Positions 22,201 to 28,121 of a DNA stretch of 28,121 nt are shown piece after piece. Numbering within the stretch: the first letter of the stretch is position 1; every line of letters begins with the position of its first letter. Both the position numbers and the translations under genes were made by a program. Under the pieces are notes generated by a model, which worked only from the letters and a program-made list of their open reading frames with translations, had not been told where the DNA came from and ran no database searches. Source of the DNA: a virus; the IMG/VR virus record IMGVR_UViG_3300028417_000015, positions 1 through 28,121 of that record; one strand, 5' to 3'.

Positions 22201-23825
22201 CGGCTATCAATTCGTTGCCTACAGGAGCCAGTGCTTTACAGACAGTTGGTGAGCTGTTTGCGATCCGCCTGCAGTGTAGTTATCTCCGGCCAGCAGATTT
22301 CGACTTTTTGGAAATTTGGGCGGCTACGAGTAATGATCGCGCCGGAGCCTCGCTGGTGGGGGCCTGTTTGACCGATGAATTCCTGCACTCAGGGCTGACG
22401 GCAGCGGCCAACTTTTTCTATTGGGTCCGTGTGGTAGACCTGTATGGCCAAGCCGGTCCCTGGTACCCAGCAGCCGAGACCGGAGGGGTTGCTGGTACGG
22501 TGTCTGCCGTTGTCGATGGACTCTTGACCCAGCTTGCGGGGGCGGTCACGGAGGATACTCTCAATCAGGCCCTACAAAATCGGCTTGACAGCTTTGCCAG
22601 CGTAGCCGGTGCGGATTTCGCTAACGGGCAGCAAGGCTGGACCGCTTCGGGGGCAACGCTTGCCGATCAGACCGGCAGTGTGCGGATTACGTCGACTGGA
22701 ACAACACCGTTGTTTATCGGTACAGACCTGTTTCTCTCGGGGCAGGCTGCTCCAACAGTACGTGTCACCATCGAACGCATTAATGGAGCTGGCTGGGCTG
22801 GTGTTATGCAATACCAAACCGCAGCCGATCAAACTTGGGACACTGCCAAGCAGATATCGTTCAACGAACCGGACACGTCTGCGGGCTTTGCTTTTGTCGA
22901 CATCGACACAACCAGTGATGCCACATGGAGCGCTGGAGTTATCACAAAGCTCCGGTTCCAGTTTGGCAACACCTCTAGTGATGTCTTTGATCTACAACGT
23001 GTAGAGATCGGTCGCACGGTGGGCGTCACTATGGGGCAGCCGGTGATTGATGCGTTGCAAGGGCAATACACTGTTAAAATCGATCAGTATGGCCGCGTGG
23101 CCGGATTTGGTCTCGCAAATTATCCGCCAGACCAGGACAGCGGGGACCCATCGTTTAGCGAGTTCCAAGTGCTGGCCGACCGGTTCCAGGTGGTTATCCC
23201 CAGCGTTAATGGTGGTGATCCAAAGATCCCATTCGTAGCTGGGACAGTGGATGGTGTTGCGGCGGTCATCATGCCAGCGGCTTTCCTTGGCGATGCTTCT
23301 GTTTCAACGCTCAAAATAGGGGTTGATGCTGTTACAGTCCCGGAATATGCAGAAAAGACAACTGATTATAGTAACTCATGGACATTTACATCATCCACGG
23401 CTGCGTGGGGCGCTTACGATACCATTTTCACCTCAACTGTGAATACGCTCGGCCAACCATTGACAATTTTTATGGATGGTTTTGATCTTAGCACTTCCAT
23501 CAGCGACGCTCCGGTGGGCACATCAAGTCCTGATCAAAAAGTGGAAACATCCATACTTGTTGATGGGACTGAGGTATGGATGCAGACGTTAACCTATGAG
23601 GCTTATTTTAATGATCCCATGTGGGAGTGGCGACTGGCATCCACCGTTGGCGGTGACCCTCATTTTATACACGCCAACCATGCAATGGGTGATGATGTGG
23701 TTGTGCTGCTCAGAACAAGAGTGTGGGGGGCCAAAGTGACCGGGGTAAATCAAGTGACAACCGTGACATTGGCGGCGTCATCAGCAACCCCGTTTAAGTT
23801 TTTCCACTTAACAACTAAGAGGTAG
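19194..23825 (+). CDS. Tail tip / central fibre protein, lambda gpJ-like, with fused gpI-like N-terminus
   Basis: About 1543 residues. I chose TTG 19194 because GGAGG lies 7 bases before it; ATG 19170 (AGGAA site) is the alternative. Residues about 15-88 form a beta-grasp-like 'LREMLADGG--YAYVFVNDELIPFEQWELVRP' domain, then a hydrophobic Gly/Ala segment (92-145) like gpI. The middle follows J ('NRAVPFGTVPCVLGTNRLYP', 'QDEITVYDDGYDAGNATRF'). FN3-like repeats lie about 790-1010, a beta-sandwich about 1135-1280, and a DUF1983-like part ('QYTVKIDQYGRVAGFGLAN') about 1285-1380. The last 165 residues are of different composition and may bind the receptor. Confidence 0.85.
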   Translation: MSASTATDNQLQLVTCPHPLTMERQRMALPVGGTLREMLADGGIYTPYAYVFVNDELIPFEQWELVRPEAGSIVTARVVPSGGGGGKNPLRTVLQIAVLVVAAYVAGPAGVAVLGKVGAGIAAAGVGIVGSLAINALIPPPMPNMSGGGGLSLDRGHAITGSRNRAVPFGTVPCVLGTNRLYPLMAAMPYTETLGDKQFYRMLFCAGYAPLTTSAFKIGETDLAEFDGVEIVEGVSDVNPPELFSSDVYEESVGVKLPTYDYSGGSPDHSSVAWTQRTTQANVDEISLDLGTFSGLFYMSEKGKRKQVDIDIHVQSSPAGTGVWTDVVPAEITGPGTDQGGGVIRLTAKEAKVFWIGLRWGVVGGQYDVRMRRVAITVAGSSPWNDKDQDSLFDDVHWASLRSITQVQPVAMPGVHLIALRIQATDQLEGIVDRFNLVAQAHVPIYDGISWSTAASNSPAWAYAAVLTGPANKRPLPLARLDAAALKTWADDCTSAGFTFNAVIDGRTTVLEMLNNITAVGRAARAMNDGLHSMVQDVAQAVPVQLFSPRNSWGFSGTKVFAEQAHALKVKFVRAANGYQQDEITVYDDGYDAGNATRFETIELYGVDNADQAWKLARYHIAVARLRPESYELSVDVEHIVCTRGDLVRVAHDVPKWGSSWGRIKSIAGLDITLDEQVLVEAGESYVVRIRTADGTILTEGVSAAAGETNTLTLDGALAGIADGDLVLFGLLGSESVELIVKAIEPGPDLTARLRLVDAAPGVLLADQGTIPVYSSNMTGLEDPSIWIPPVPNIVSISSTLRAPQPGIEGLTAALKVCYTAPAGGKIAPSWVEAQVRLSGSDSWSTVPAVPAAIGEIEVDGVIPDEAYDVRVRALSHYRTPSDWSAISIYTPDGSAQDAYLESVANLRVLESAGTSFEGCDCNLVWDGFSAMFAPPVWFKHFKIEIRDLDDTLRRTETVQEPHYTYTYGMNYDDGAGMVEPSFKVLLQVVDVEDIATVPIEITAINSLPTGASALQTVGELFAIRLQCSYLRPADFDFLEIWAATSNDRAGASLVGACLTDEFLHSGLTAAANFFYWVRVVDLYGQAGPWYPAAETGGVAGTVSAVVDGLLTQLAGAVTEDTLNQALQNRLDSFASVAGADFANGQQGWTASGATLADQTGSVRITSTGTTPLFIGTDLFLSGQAAPTVRVTIERINGAGWAGVMQYQTAADQTWDTAKQISFNEPDTSAGFAFVDIDTTSDATWSAGVITKLRFQFGNTSSDVFDLQRVEIGRTVGVTMGQPVIDALQGQYTVKIDQYGRVAGFGLANYPPDQDSGDPSFSEFQVLADRFQVVIPSVNGGDPKIPFVAGTVDGVAAVIMPAAFLGDASVSTLKIGVDAVTVPEYAEKTTDYSNSWTFTSSTAAWGAYDTIFTSTVNTLGQPLTIFMDGFDLSTSISDAPVGTSSPDQKVETSILVDGTEVWMQTLTYEAYFNDPMWEWRLASTVGGDPHFIHANHAMGDDVVVLLRTRVWGAKVTGVNQVTTVTLAASSATPFKFFHLTTKR

Positions 23826-23827
23826 CA

Positions 23828-24217
23828 ATGCAACTAACAGTATATAGGCAAGCTACTGGCGAAGTGCTGTATACGCAAACGACACGTATTGAACCGACGC
23901 TGTCGGCTGGTAAGGCGTACATTGTAGGCCTTTATCCAGGACATGAATATTTCATCGCTGAAGAGCTCCCTGTCTTACGTCCATCCATGATGTGCTCTAT
24001 CGACAAAACTGATGTTGCTGCTGACGAGAATGACTTTTGTACGATCAACGGTATGCCTAACCCGTGCCGCGTGTCAGTGTTTGGCCCGGGCGTTGAGTTG
24101 TCAGTCCTCGCGACAGGAGGGACCGAAACATTGACGTTTGATCATCCTGGTGAGTACCTGGTAACCATTTCGGAGTTCCCCTTTTTAGAAAAGGAATACC
24201 AGGTAAATGCCAATTAA
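23828..24217 (+). CDS. Tail-tip accessory protein, unknown
   Basis: 129 residues, starting two bases after the J stop with AGAGGT upstream. It is beta-rich: 'LTVYRQATGEVLYTQTTRIEP', 'GHEYFIAEELPVL', and a C-terminal 'GTETLTFDHPGEYLVTISEFPFLEKEYQV' that reads like a small Ig-type sandwich strand pattern. Four Cys residues are present. Placement suggests a fibre-associated part. No family recognised. Confidence 0.65.
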   Translation: MQLTVYRQATGEVLYTQTTRIEPTLSAGKAYIVGLYPGHEYFIAEELPVLRPSMMCSIDKTDVAADENDFCTINGMPNPCRVSVFGPGVELSVLATGGTETLTFDHPGEYLVTISEFPFLEKEYQVNAN

Positions 24218-24452
24218 TGTAAAAGCTTCACGGGCCATTAAAGAGGCTCGGGCGACTAAACATGATGCAGTAATGCGGCAGTTGGCCAGTGCTCGGCCCG
24301 CCCAAATCGATGCCTGGATAGACAAGAACGTGACCGATCTGGCGAGCGCCAAGGATGTCCTGAAGGCATTGGCTAAGGCTGTGGTGATGCGCGAAAGGCA
24401 GTCATCAAAGGGGCAAGAGCGAGAGTACAAATCCAGAGACAACCATTTTTAA
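24207..24452 (+). CDS. Small helical protein, unknown
   Basis: 81 residues, overlapping the previous gene by 11 bases. It is strongly helical and charged: 'ASRAIKEARATKHDAVMRQLASARPAQIDAWIDKNVTDLASAKDVLKALAKAVVMRERQ'. Proteins like this appear between tail-tip and fibre genes in several tailed phages and are of unknown role. Confidence 0.65.
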   Translation: MPINVKASRAIKEARATKHDAVMRQLASARPAQIDAWIDKNVTDLASAKDVLKALAKAVVMRERQSSKGQEREYKSRDNHF

Positions 24453-24461
24453 GGGATTGTT

Positions 24462-24785
24462 ATGTCAAACAAACTCAAAAACATCATCCAAGGCGATACC
24501 AAGCGTTGGCGTCTAACCTGGCCGACCAATATCGCAGGAGCAACTGTGCTGTGGACGATGAAGCGCCGCAAATCACAAACTGACCCAGATCTGCAGATAA
24601 GCGGCACCCTGGATGCTCCCGACGGCGCTGGCGATGTGTTTGGTGTCGCGTTCCACGTTTCTCCTGCAGAGAGCGCCACGCTGGCGGTTGGCAATTACCA
24701 CGCTGAGCATGAGATAACCCTGGCATCCGGGGATGTCGGGACGATATTACAGCAGCGGATAGCTATTGTAGAGGACCTGGACTAA
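24462..24785 (+). CDS. Baseplate/fibre adaptor-like protein (BppU N-terminal-like)
   Basis: 107 residues. The pattern 'IIQGDTKRWRLTWPTNIAGATVLWTMKRRKSQTDPDLQISGTLD' followed by 'ESATLAVGNYHAEHEITLASGDVGTILQQRIAIVEDL' resembles the small beta-sandwich adaptor domain found at the N-terminus of receptor-binding complexes (BppU-like: 'GD--W-LT---GATV---MK'). Here it is a free-standing protein before the fibre genes. Likely connects fibre to tip. The stop overlaps the next ATG (TAATG). Confidence 0.65.
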   Translation: MSNKLKNIIQGDTKRWRLTWPTNIAGATVLWTMKRRKSQTDPDLQISGTLDAPDGAGDVFGVAFHVSPAESATLAVGNYHAEHEITLASGDVGTILQQRIAIVEDLD

Positions 24786-25333
24786 TGGCAGATGACATCG
24801 TTAACGTCGAGTTAATCGAGGAGACCATTGTTGTTGAGCCTGTAGTGACGGTTACCGGCCCGGCTGGTGATAAAGGTACTGATGGCAATGATGGGCTAGG
24901 CGTCCCCGCCGGTGGTGCAGCCGGGCAGTTCCTCAGTAAAAAAACTGCAACAGATAACGACACTGAGTGGACAAAAACCCTGGCTGGGGCAGATGAGGCA
25001 ATCACGACGGTTGCTGTTGTAGATGCTCAGGACATTACTGTTAATTATGATGCAAACGGCCTGGTGTTGGATATTGACGAGACGGTTGTTAGTTTCTCCC
25101 TGACGCAGGGCGTAGGTTGGTCTGACACAACGCTGGCATCGATGCTTATCTATATTCGCGAGGTCGGCACGCTCGGCTCAGCACCGGCGATCATATTTAA
25201 CGCAGGATGGGGCTTTCACGCGGCGCACACACCGGCGTTGGCTGACGGGCGCACTGCTGATACTGGTTATGCGCAGTTGGAGCTGTATCGGATTGCTGGG
25301 GACCAGTTTTGCAAATTAGTGGAGGAGACGTAA
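24785..25333 (+). CDS. Collagen-like tail fibre protein
   Basis: 182 residues. A short Gly-x-y stretch 'GPAGDKGTDGNDG' (residues about 25-37) is followed by 'GGAAGQFLSKKTATDNDTEW', a stretch common in phage fibre proteins. The rest is beta-rich and ends 'AQLELYRIAGDQFCKLVEET', a trimer tip-like layout. It probably makes a thin trimeric stalk. Its stop overlaps the next start (TAATG). Confidence 0.75.
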   Translation: MADDIVNVELIEETIVVEPVVTVTGPAGDKGTDGNDGLGVPAGGAAGQFLSKKTATDNDTEWTKTLAGADEAITTVAVVDAQDITVNYDANGLVLDIDETVVSFSLTQGVGWSDTTLASMLIYIREVGTLGSAPAIIFNAGWGFHAAHTPALADGRTADTGYAQLELYRIAGDQFCKLVEET

Positions 25334-25986
25334 TGCACGGGCATCATGCGAGGCGGGCGATGGGTCAGGGTGGTGCCATTGGTGCAATAAACACTACATT
25401 TTTGATGGGATTTGACAATTTAACCGACTCCGTTAGTGAGCAAGATGGGGTGTTGGTAAATGGTGGGTATCTGTCGGCAGGCGCATTGCGTGGAGTCACA
25501 GAAGGTCTTCCTGCCATGCAGTTTGCTGACACACAGATCATGGTAACTCAAGAGATGTCCGATTTTCATACATTTACAGTTGAGTTTTCTATTTATTACA
25601 CAGCGGGTGCTATAGCAAAAACAATATTAGATAACGCCCACTTTTTTGCTCGTTTATATAATAGCTCTCTGCATTTTGGGTTTTATGACATAAACGGAAG
25701 TCGTACCGATGGCTGGAATCTATATATTTATAATTTACCGTACTATTCAACTAATCATATCGCTATGACGTATTCACCTGACAAAGTACTACGCTTATTT
25801 TTAAATGGAAATCTCTTTGATGCAGTGCTTAGCTCAACTGGTTTAGGAATACGACCAGGTGGTGTTTCATTAATCCAAGACTTTATTGACAGTCCCAGGT
25901 TTACGTTGCACTGGACTAGAGTTAGCAACATCGTGCGATATACGTCTAATTTCACGCCCCCAACTTCTATCCCGGAATTAGACTAG
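25333..25986 (+). CDS. LamG/concanavalin A-like receptor-binding protein candidate
   Basis: 217 residues from ATG 25333 with GGAGGAG upstream. The central 'FHTFTVEFSIYYTAGAIAKTILDN' and 'NHIAMTYSPDKVLRLFLNGNLFDAVL' is the typical strand pattern of LamG/concanavalin A-like lectin domains ('HIA-TY-----RLFLNG'). The DNA is visibly richer in A and T than the head genes, as often seen in exchanged receptor-binding genes. It may recognise a surface glycan. No catalytic motif is visible. Confidence 0.65.
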   Translation: MHGHHARRAMGQGGAIGAINTTFLMGFDNLTDSVSEQDGVLVNGGYLSAGALRGVTEGLPAMQFADTQIMVTQEMSDFHTFTVEFSIYYTAGAIAKTILDNAHFFARLYNSSLHFGFYDINGSRTDGWNLYIYNLPYYSTNHIAMTYSPDKVLRLFLNGNLFDAVLSSTGLGIRPGGVSLIQDFIDSPRFTLHWTRVSNIVRYTSNFTPPTSIPELD

Positions 25987-25995
25987 GAGTTAATA

Positions 25996-26430
25996 ATGCT
26001 ATTCACATATCAAGGCAAGGCACAAGTACTGCCGCGAAGTTTTAAAGCGCCTGACGGTGCTGTACTTCCGCTCCGGCAGCAATACGAGCAAGGGATCATC
26101 ACGATTGAGGATCTCGCAGGTCGCGGCTTTACACTATACACAGTACCGACCCAAGAGCCATTAACCACTGAACAGTTATTGGGTCAGCTTAGAGACGAGT
26201 GTGGCCAACATATCGAGCAAACCCTCGGCTGGTCAGACCGTATCCAACGAAGCGCAATTGCCGGACTCTATAGTCAGCTCAATCGTGATGCAATGTTGGC
26301 CGCGATCAGTCTGTCTCTGGCAGAGTGCAACCGATGTGAGGATTTGATTAACGCCGGGCTTGATTATACCGCCATGTGGCCTGTTGCTGCCGATGGCGCT
26401 CTTAGCTGGGAGGAGGCAAAACAACTATGA
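25996..26430 (+). CDS. Fibre assembly/accessory protein candidate
   Basis: 144 residues with AGGAG before the ATG. The N-terminus is a small beta part ('MLFTYQGKAQVLPRSFKAPDGAVLPLRQQYEQGIITIEDL'), and the C-terminal two-thirds is helical with 'QHIEQTLGWSDRIQRSAIAGLYSQLNRDAMLAAISLSLAECNRCEDLINAG'. The length and position after fibre genes suit a fibre assembly chaperone. No definite family. Confidence 0.6.
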   Translation: MLFTYQGKAQVLPRSFKAPDGAVLPLRQQYEQGIITIEDLAGRGFTLYTVPTQEPLTTEQLLGQLRDECGQHIEQTLGWSDRIQRSAIAGLYSQLNRDAMLAAISLSLAECNRCEDLINAGLDYTAMWPVAADGALSWEEAKQL

Positions 26431-26621
26431 AACCGATAGGGAAACCACCTGGGCAGAGCCACGCACATGACCCCCAGAAACGGTCAGCGAAGCGAATCGC
26501 GTATACACAGCAAAAAACCAGAGTCAGCAAAAAGCCTTTCCAACAATGGTCTGCGGCGGATAAAGATATCGTTTTAGAAGCGCTGGCCATAGAACATGGG
26601 CTGATTGATGTGAAAGGATAA
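26427..26621 (+). CDS. Small basic protein, unknown
   Basis: 64 residues, ATGA overlap with the previous gene. It is Lys/Gln-rich at the N-terminus ('HDPQKRSAKRIAYTQQKTRVSKKPFQQW') with a helical end ('SAADKDIVLEALAIEHGLIDVKG'). It is the last gene before the structured region that leads into the methyltransferase gene. Function unknown. Confidence 0.6.
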   Translation: MKPIGKPPGQSHAHDPQKRSAKRIAYTQQKTRVSKKPFQQWSAADKDIVLEALAIEHGLIDVKG

Positions 26622-26630
26622 CCGTACAAA

Positions 26631-26730
26631 GGGAGCGACCGGGCGGTACTACGAATACCACCCGACCGCCGAGATCACAGAGCAAACCTGTGAGCCCAGC
26701 CAAGGCTCCCCCGCCGCGATCGCAGCGCGG
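26631..26730 (+). other. Multi-hairpin leader upstream of methyltransferase gene
   Basis: Stems visible: outer GGGAGC (26631-26636) with GCTCCC (26705-26710); inside it CGGGCGGTA (26640-26648) with TACCACCCG (26656-26664, one mismatch) and TCACAG (26675-26680) with CTGTGA (26688-26693); after it CCGCG (26714-26718) with CGCGG (26726-26730). GGCGGT (26642-26647) can alternatively pair with ACCGCC (26665-26670). No coding reading is convincing. Confidence 0.5.
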
Positions 26731-26777
26731 AGAGCCTACCATAACTCTACTCGCACAGCAATGGAGGCAGGCTCATT

Positions 26778-27539
26778 ATGTCAAAACCAATTATTCCGTG
26801 GATCGGAGGCAAACGCCGTCTGGCCAAGCATATTCTGCCGTTGTTACCGGCACACACATGTTACGTGGAGCCGTTCTGTGGGGCGGCAGCAATCTTCTTT
26901 TTAAAGGAGCAGTCAAAAGTCGAAGTGATTAACGATATAAATGGCGATTTGGCCTGCTTGTATCGTGTGATCAAAAATCACCTGGAAGAGTTCTGTAGGC
27001 AGTTTAAGTACATTTTAGTGAGCAGGCAATTATATAGCTGGATGGGTGATACCCCACCTCATGTTTTAACAGATATCCAGCGAGCAGCCAGGTTCTACTA
27101 TTTGCAGAAGATGGGTTTCGGTGGACGGGTGGACGGTCGGACATTTGGTGTCGCAACAACAAGTCCGCCTCGCTTGAATTTACTGCGCATGGAGGAGGAT
27201 CTTAGCCAGGCGCACTTACGGTTGACTCGGGTGTATATCGAGAGCCTTGATTGGCTGGCCTGTATCAAGAAATACGATAGGCCCGCGACACTCCATTACC
27301 TCGATCCACCTTACTGGCAAACCGAAGGCTACGGTGTGCCATTTGAATACGATCAGTACGAGGAGATGGCTCGGGTGATGAGAGAGATGAAAGGCAAATC
27401 AGTGCTAAGCATTAACGATCACCCTGATATACGTGAAACGTTCAAGGGCTTCACTATGCAGTCAGTCGCAATAAATTATACTGTTGGCGGGGCTGGCAAG
27501 GGGGCCAATCGGCGGGAGTTGATAATACAGAACTGGTGA
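26778..27539 (+). CDS. DNA adenine N6-methyltransferase, D12 (Dam) class
   Basis: 253 residues with GGAGG (26763-26767) 10 bases before the ATG. 'PWIGGKRRL' (7-15) and 'VEPFCGAAAIFF' (30-41, FxGxG-like cofactor motif) with 'LDPPYWQTEGYG' (catalytic DPPY at 176-179) define a D12-class enzyme. It transfers methyl from S-adenosylmethionine to adenine N6; the target site cannot be read from the sequence. No restriction gene is adjacent, so it is an orphan. It occupies the right-end place of Mu's mom, which also protects phage DNA by modification. Confidence 0.88.
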   Translation: MSKPIIPWIGGKRRLAKHILPLLPAHTCYVEPFCGAAAIFFLKEQSKVEVINDINGDLACLYRVIKNHLEEFCRQFKYILVSRQLYSWMGDTPPHVLTDIQRAARFYYLQKMGFGGRVDGRTFGVATTSPPRLNLLRMEEDLSQAHLRLTRVYIESLDWLACIKKYDRPATLHYLDPPYWQTEGYGVPFEYDQYEEMARVMREMKGKSVLSINDHPDIRETFKGFTMQSVAINYTVGGAGKGANRRELIIQNW

Positions 27540-27718
27540 TTGGAAACTCGATATAAAAGGCGATAACCCTCTAAAAAAGTTCTGGGGGCGCATAGCAGAA
27601 ACAGTCGAGCAGAGAGAAGTCGCAGCACAGAGCAAATATGACAGCGGTCTTTCGGCTCCGGCCTGCTAAAAGTTGAGAAGAGCACGAATACCGTGTTAAG
27701 TATTTAGGGGTCTGAGAT
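27540..27718 (+). promoter_or_regulatory. Intergenic region with weak promoter-like sequence
   Basis: No gene is convincing here. TTGAGA (27673-27678) with TTAAGT (27696-27701) at 17-base spacing is a weak promoter candidate for the HTH gene, and AGGGG (27706-27710) is its likely Shine-Dalgarno. Confidence 0.35.
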
Positions 27719-27928
27719 ATGACGGGACGAGATCTGAAAGCGATCCGGATCAAGCTGGTTGGCGATGCTCGAGGAGCTGTCAAATTGATGGCCAATAAGC
27801 TCGAAACGCCGTACCGAACCTACCAGGATTGGGAAGCCCACTCAGGATCGATTCCAGGGGTCGCATCAGTGGCCATAAAAAGCCTCGAAAAGCTGGCTCA
27901 AATCACCCAGGATGAAGCCTATTTGTGA
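27719..27928 (+). CDS. Small helix-turn-helix regulator
   Basis: 69 residues. 'MTGRDLKAIRIKL' followed by 'GAVKLMANKLETPYRTYQDWEAHSGSIPGVASVAIKSLEKL' is the pattern of small XRE/CopG-unrelated HTH proteins where 'L-TPYRTYQ-WE' is the recognition helix region. It probably binds DNA near the phage right end or controls the methyltransferase gene. It is the last gene before the phage terminus. The N-terminal part of the HTH ('VGDARGAVKLM') is unusual, so the fold may be degenerate. Confidence 0.7.
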   Translation: MTGRDLKAIRIKLVGDARGAVKLMANKLETPYRTYQDWEAHSGSIPGVASVAIKSLEKLAQITQDEAYL

Positions 27929-27985
27929 CGTCTGTTTAAACGGCTATTAAGGTGGTGTTTAAGAGTCGGCAATCTGAGTGGTTTT

Positions 27986-28001
27986 GGTGAAGGATTTCAC
28001 C
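27986..28001. other. Short perfect hairpin near phage right end
   Basis: GGTGAA (27986-27991), loop GGAT, TTCACC (27996-28001). It stands just before the direct repeats of the right end and may be a binding dyad or a weak hairpin. Confidence 0.45.
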
Positions 28002-28009
28002 TGCCAGGT

Positions 28010-28044
28010 GGTGCCATACCGAATGACAAACGGTGCCATACCGA
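28010..28044 (+). repeat. 22-bp-spaced direct repeats, candidate transposase binding sites at right end
   Basis: GGTGCCATACCGA occurs at 28010-28022 and 28032-28044, exactly 22 bases apart (two helical turns). A weaker third copy may be ACACTGAATGGGACAAC (28046-28061 region), like ATACCGAATGACAAAC of the first. Mu-like right ends carry several transposase sites about one site length apart. The position after the last phage gene fits. The exact terminus (a CA dinucleotide is expected) cannot be fixed; 28058-28059 is one option. Confidence 0.55.
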
Positions 28045-28090
28045 TCGGCGCGTTACACTGAATGGGACAACTTATTTGTAGGCTATCAAT

Positions 28091-28119
28091 AAAAAAGGCC
28101 AGCCGCAAAACGGCTAACC
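28091..28119 (-). terminator. Minus-strand intrinsic terminator
   Basis: Read on the minus strand, GGTTAGCCG pairs with CGGCTGGCC (nine pairs, two of them G-U, loop TTTTG) and is followed directly by six T. On the + strand the two wobble pairs become A-C mismatches, so it works leftwards. It implies a leftward gene beyond the window, probably in flanking host DNA. Confidence 0.75.
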
Positions 28120-28121
28120 TA

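Noticed and set aside
26690-26932. Open frame starting in the leader of the methyltransferase gene
   Set aside because: It overlaps the methyltransferase start in another frame and has no Shine-Dalgarno; the leader looks structural.
28058-28059. CA at 28058-28059 as the exact phage end
   Set aside because: Several CA dinucleotides fit and the left end is not in the window, so the terminus cannot be fixed.
1-28121. CRISPR array, tRNA, rRNA or insertion sequence
   Set aside because: I saw no regularly spaced repeat-spacer series, no cloverleaf with CCA-proximal pattern and no IS transposase; the only short direct repeats are the head-gene duplication and the right-end pair.

Overview
The window holds most of a Mu-like (transposable) prophage, read left to right from the end of its early region to its right end. 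Almost every gene lies on the + strand, genes are packed with ATGA, TGATG or TAATG junctions, and Shine-Dalgarno sequences are strong (GGAGG). The host is probably a Gram-negative bacterium: the lysis cassette contains a lipobox and a possible outer-membrane-directed enzyme, and the gene set resembles Mu-like prophages of Proteobacteria or Desulfuromonadia-type bacteria. The exact host cannot be fixed from the sequence.

Layout. 1-642: tail of the early operon, with the end of a DUF3164 protein and two tiny proteins, closed by an intrinsic terminator. 690-2759: middle control genes, namely an Rmf/CrpP-like peptide, a winged-helix protein, GemA/gp16, a CxxC protein and the Mor activator. 2760-3041: a non-coding control region with a promoter-like sequence, a terminator and several hairpins. 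3042-4658: lysis cassette, with a GH108 endolysin, a protein carrying a phospholipase A2-type signature, and a membrane/lipoprotein ORF. 4662-6069: TraR/DksA zinc finger, DUF2730, gp26-like and small terminase (gp27-like). 6069-13240: Mu-type packaging and head genes gp28, gp29, gpF and gpG, protease I with a nested scaffold start, decoration protein, major head protein and HI1506-like protein. 13320-14392: gp36, gp37 and a small partner protein. 14396-23825: a non-contractile, lambda-like tail with tube protein, assembly chaperones, tape measure, minor tail proteins, NlpC/P60 peptidase and a J-type tip protein. 23828-26621: receptor-binding and fibre accessory genes, including a collagen-like protein and a LamG-like lectin, with more A+T-rich DNA. 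26622-27928: structured leader, D12-class adenine methyltransferase and small HTH regulator. 27929-28121: right-end region with 22-bp-spaced direct repeats that look like transposase binding sites, then a minus-strand terminator that probably belongs to flanking DNA.

How it works together. Mor made from the middle region would switch on late transcription just downstream. The Mu-type head and packaging module is joined to a siphovirus tail, the same broad architecture as Pseudomonas phages B3 and D3112. The methyltransferase occupies the place that mom holds in Mu and may protect phage DNA.

Most unusual points: a major head protein that starts with a signal-peptide-like segment; a lysis-cassette protein with the complete Cys-Gly-x-Gly-Gly / Cys-x-x-His-Asp-x-x-Tyr signature of phospholipase A2; a membrane protein with an internal lipobox; paired hairpins around the small gene after the capsid gene; a recurring TTTAAACGG element ahead of late genes; and the multi-hairpin leader of the methyltransferase gene.
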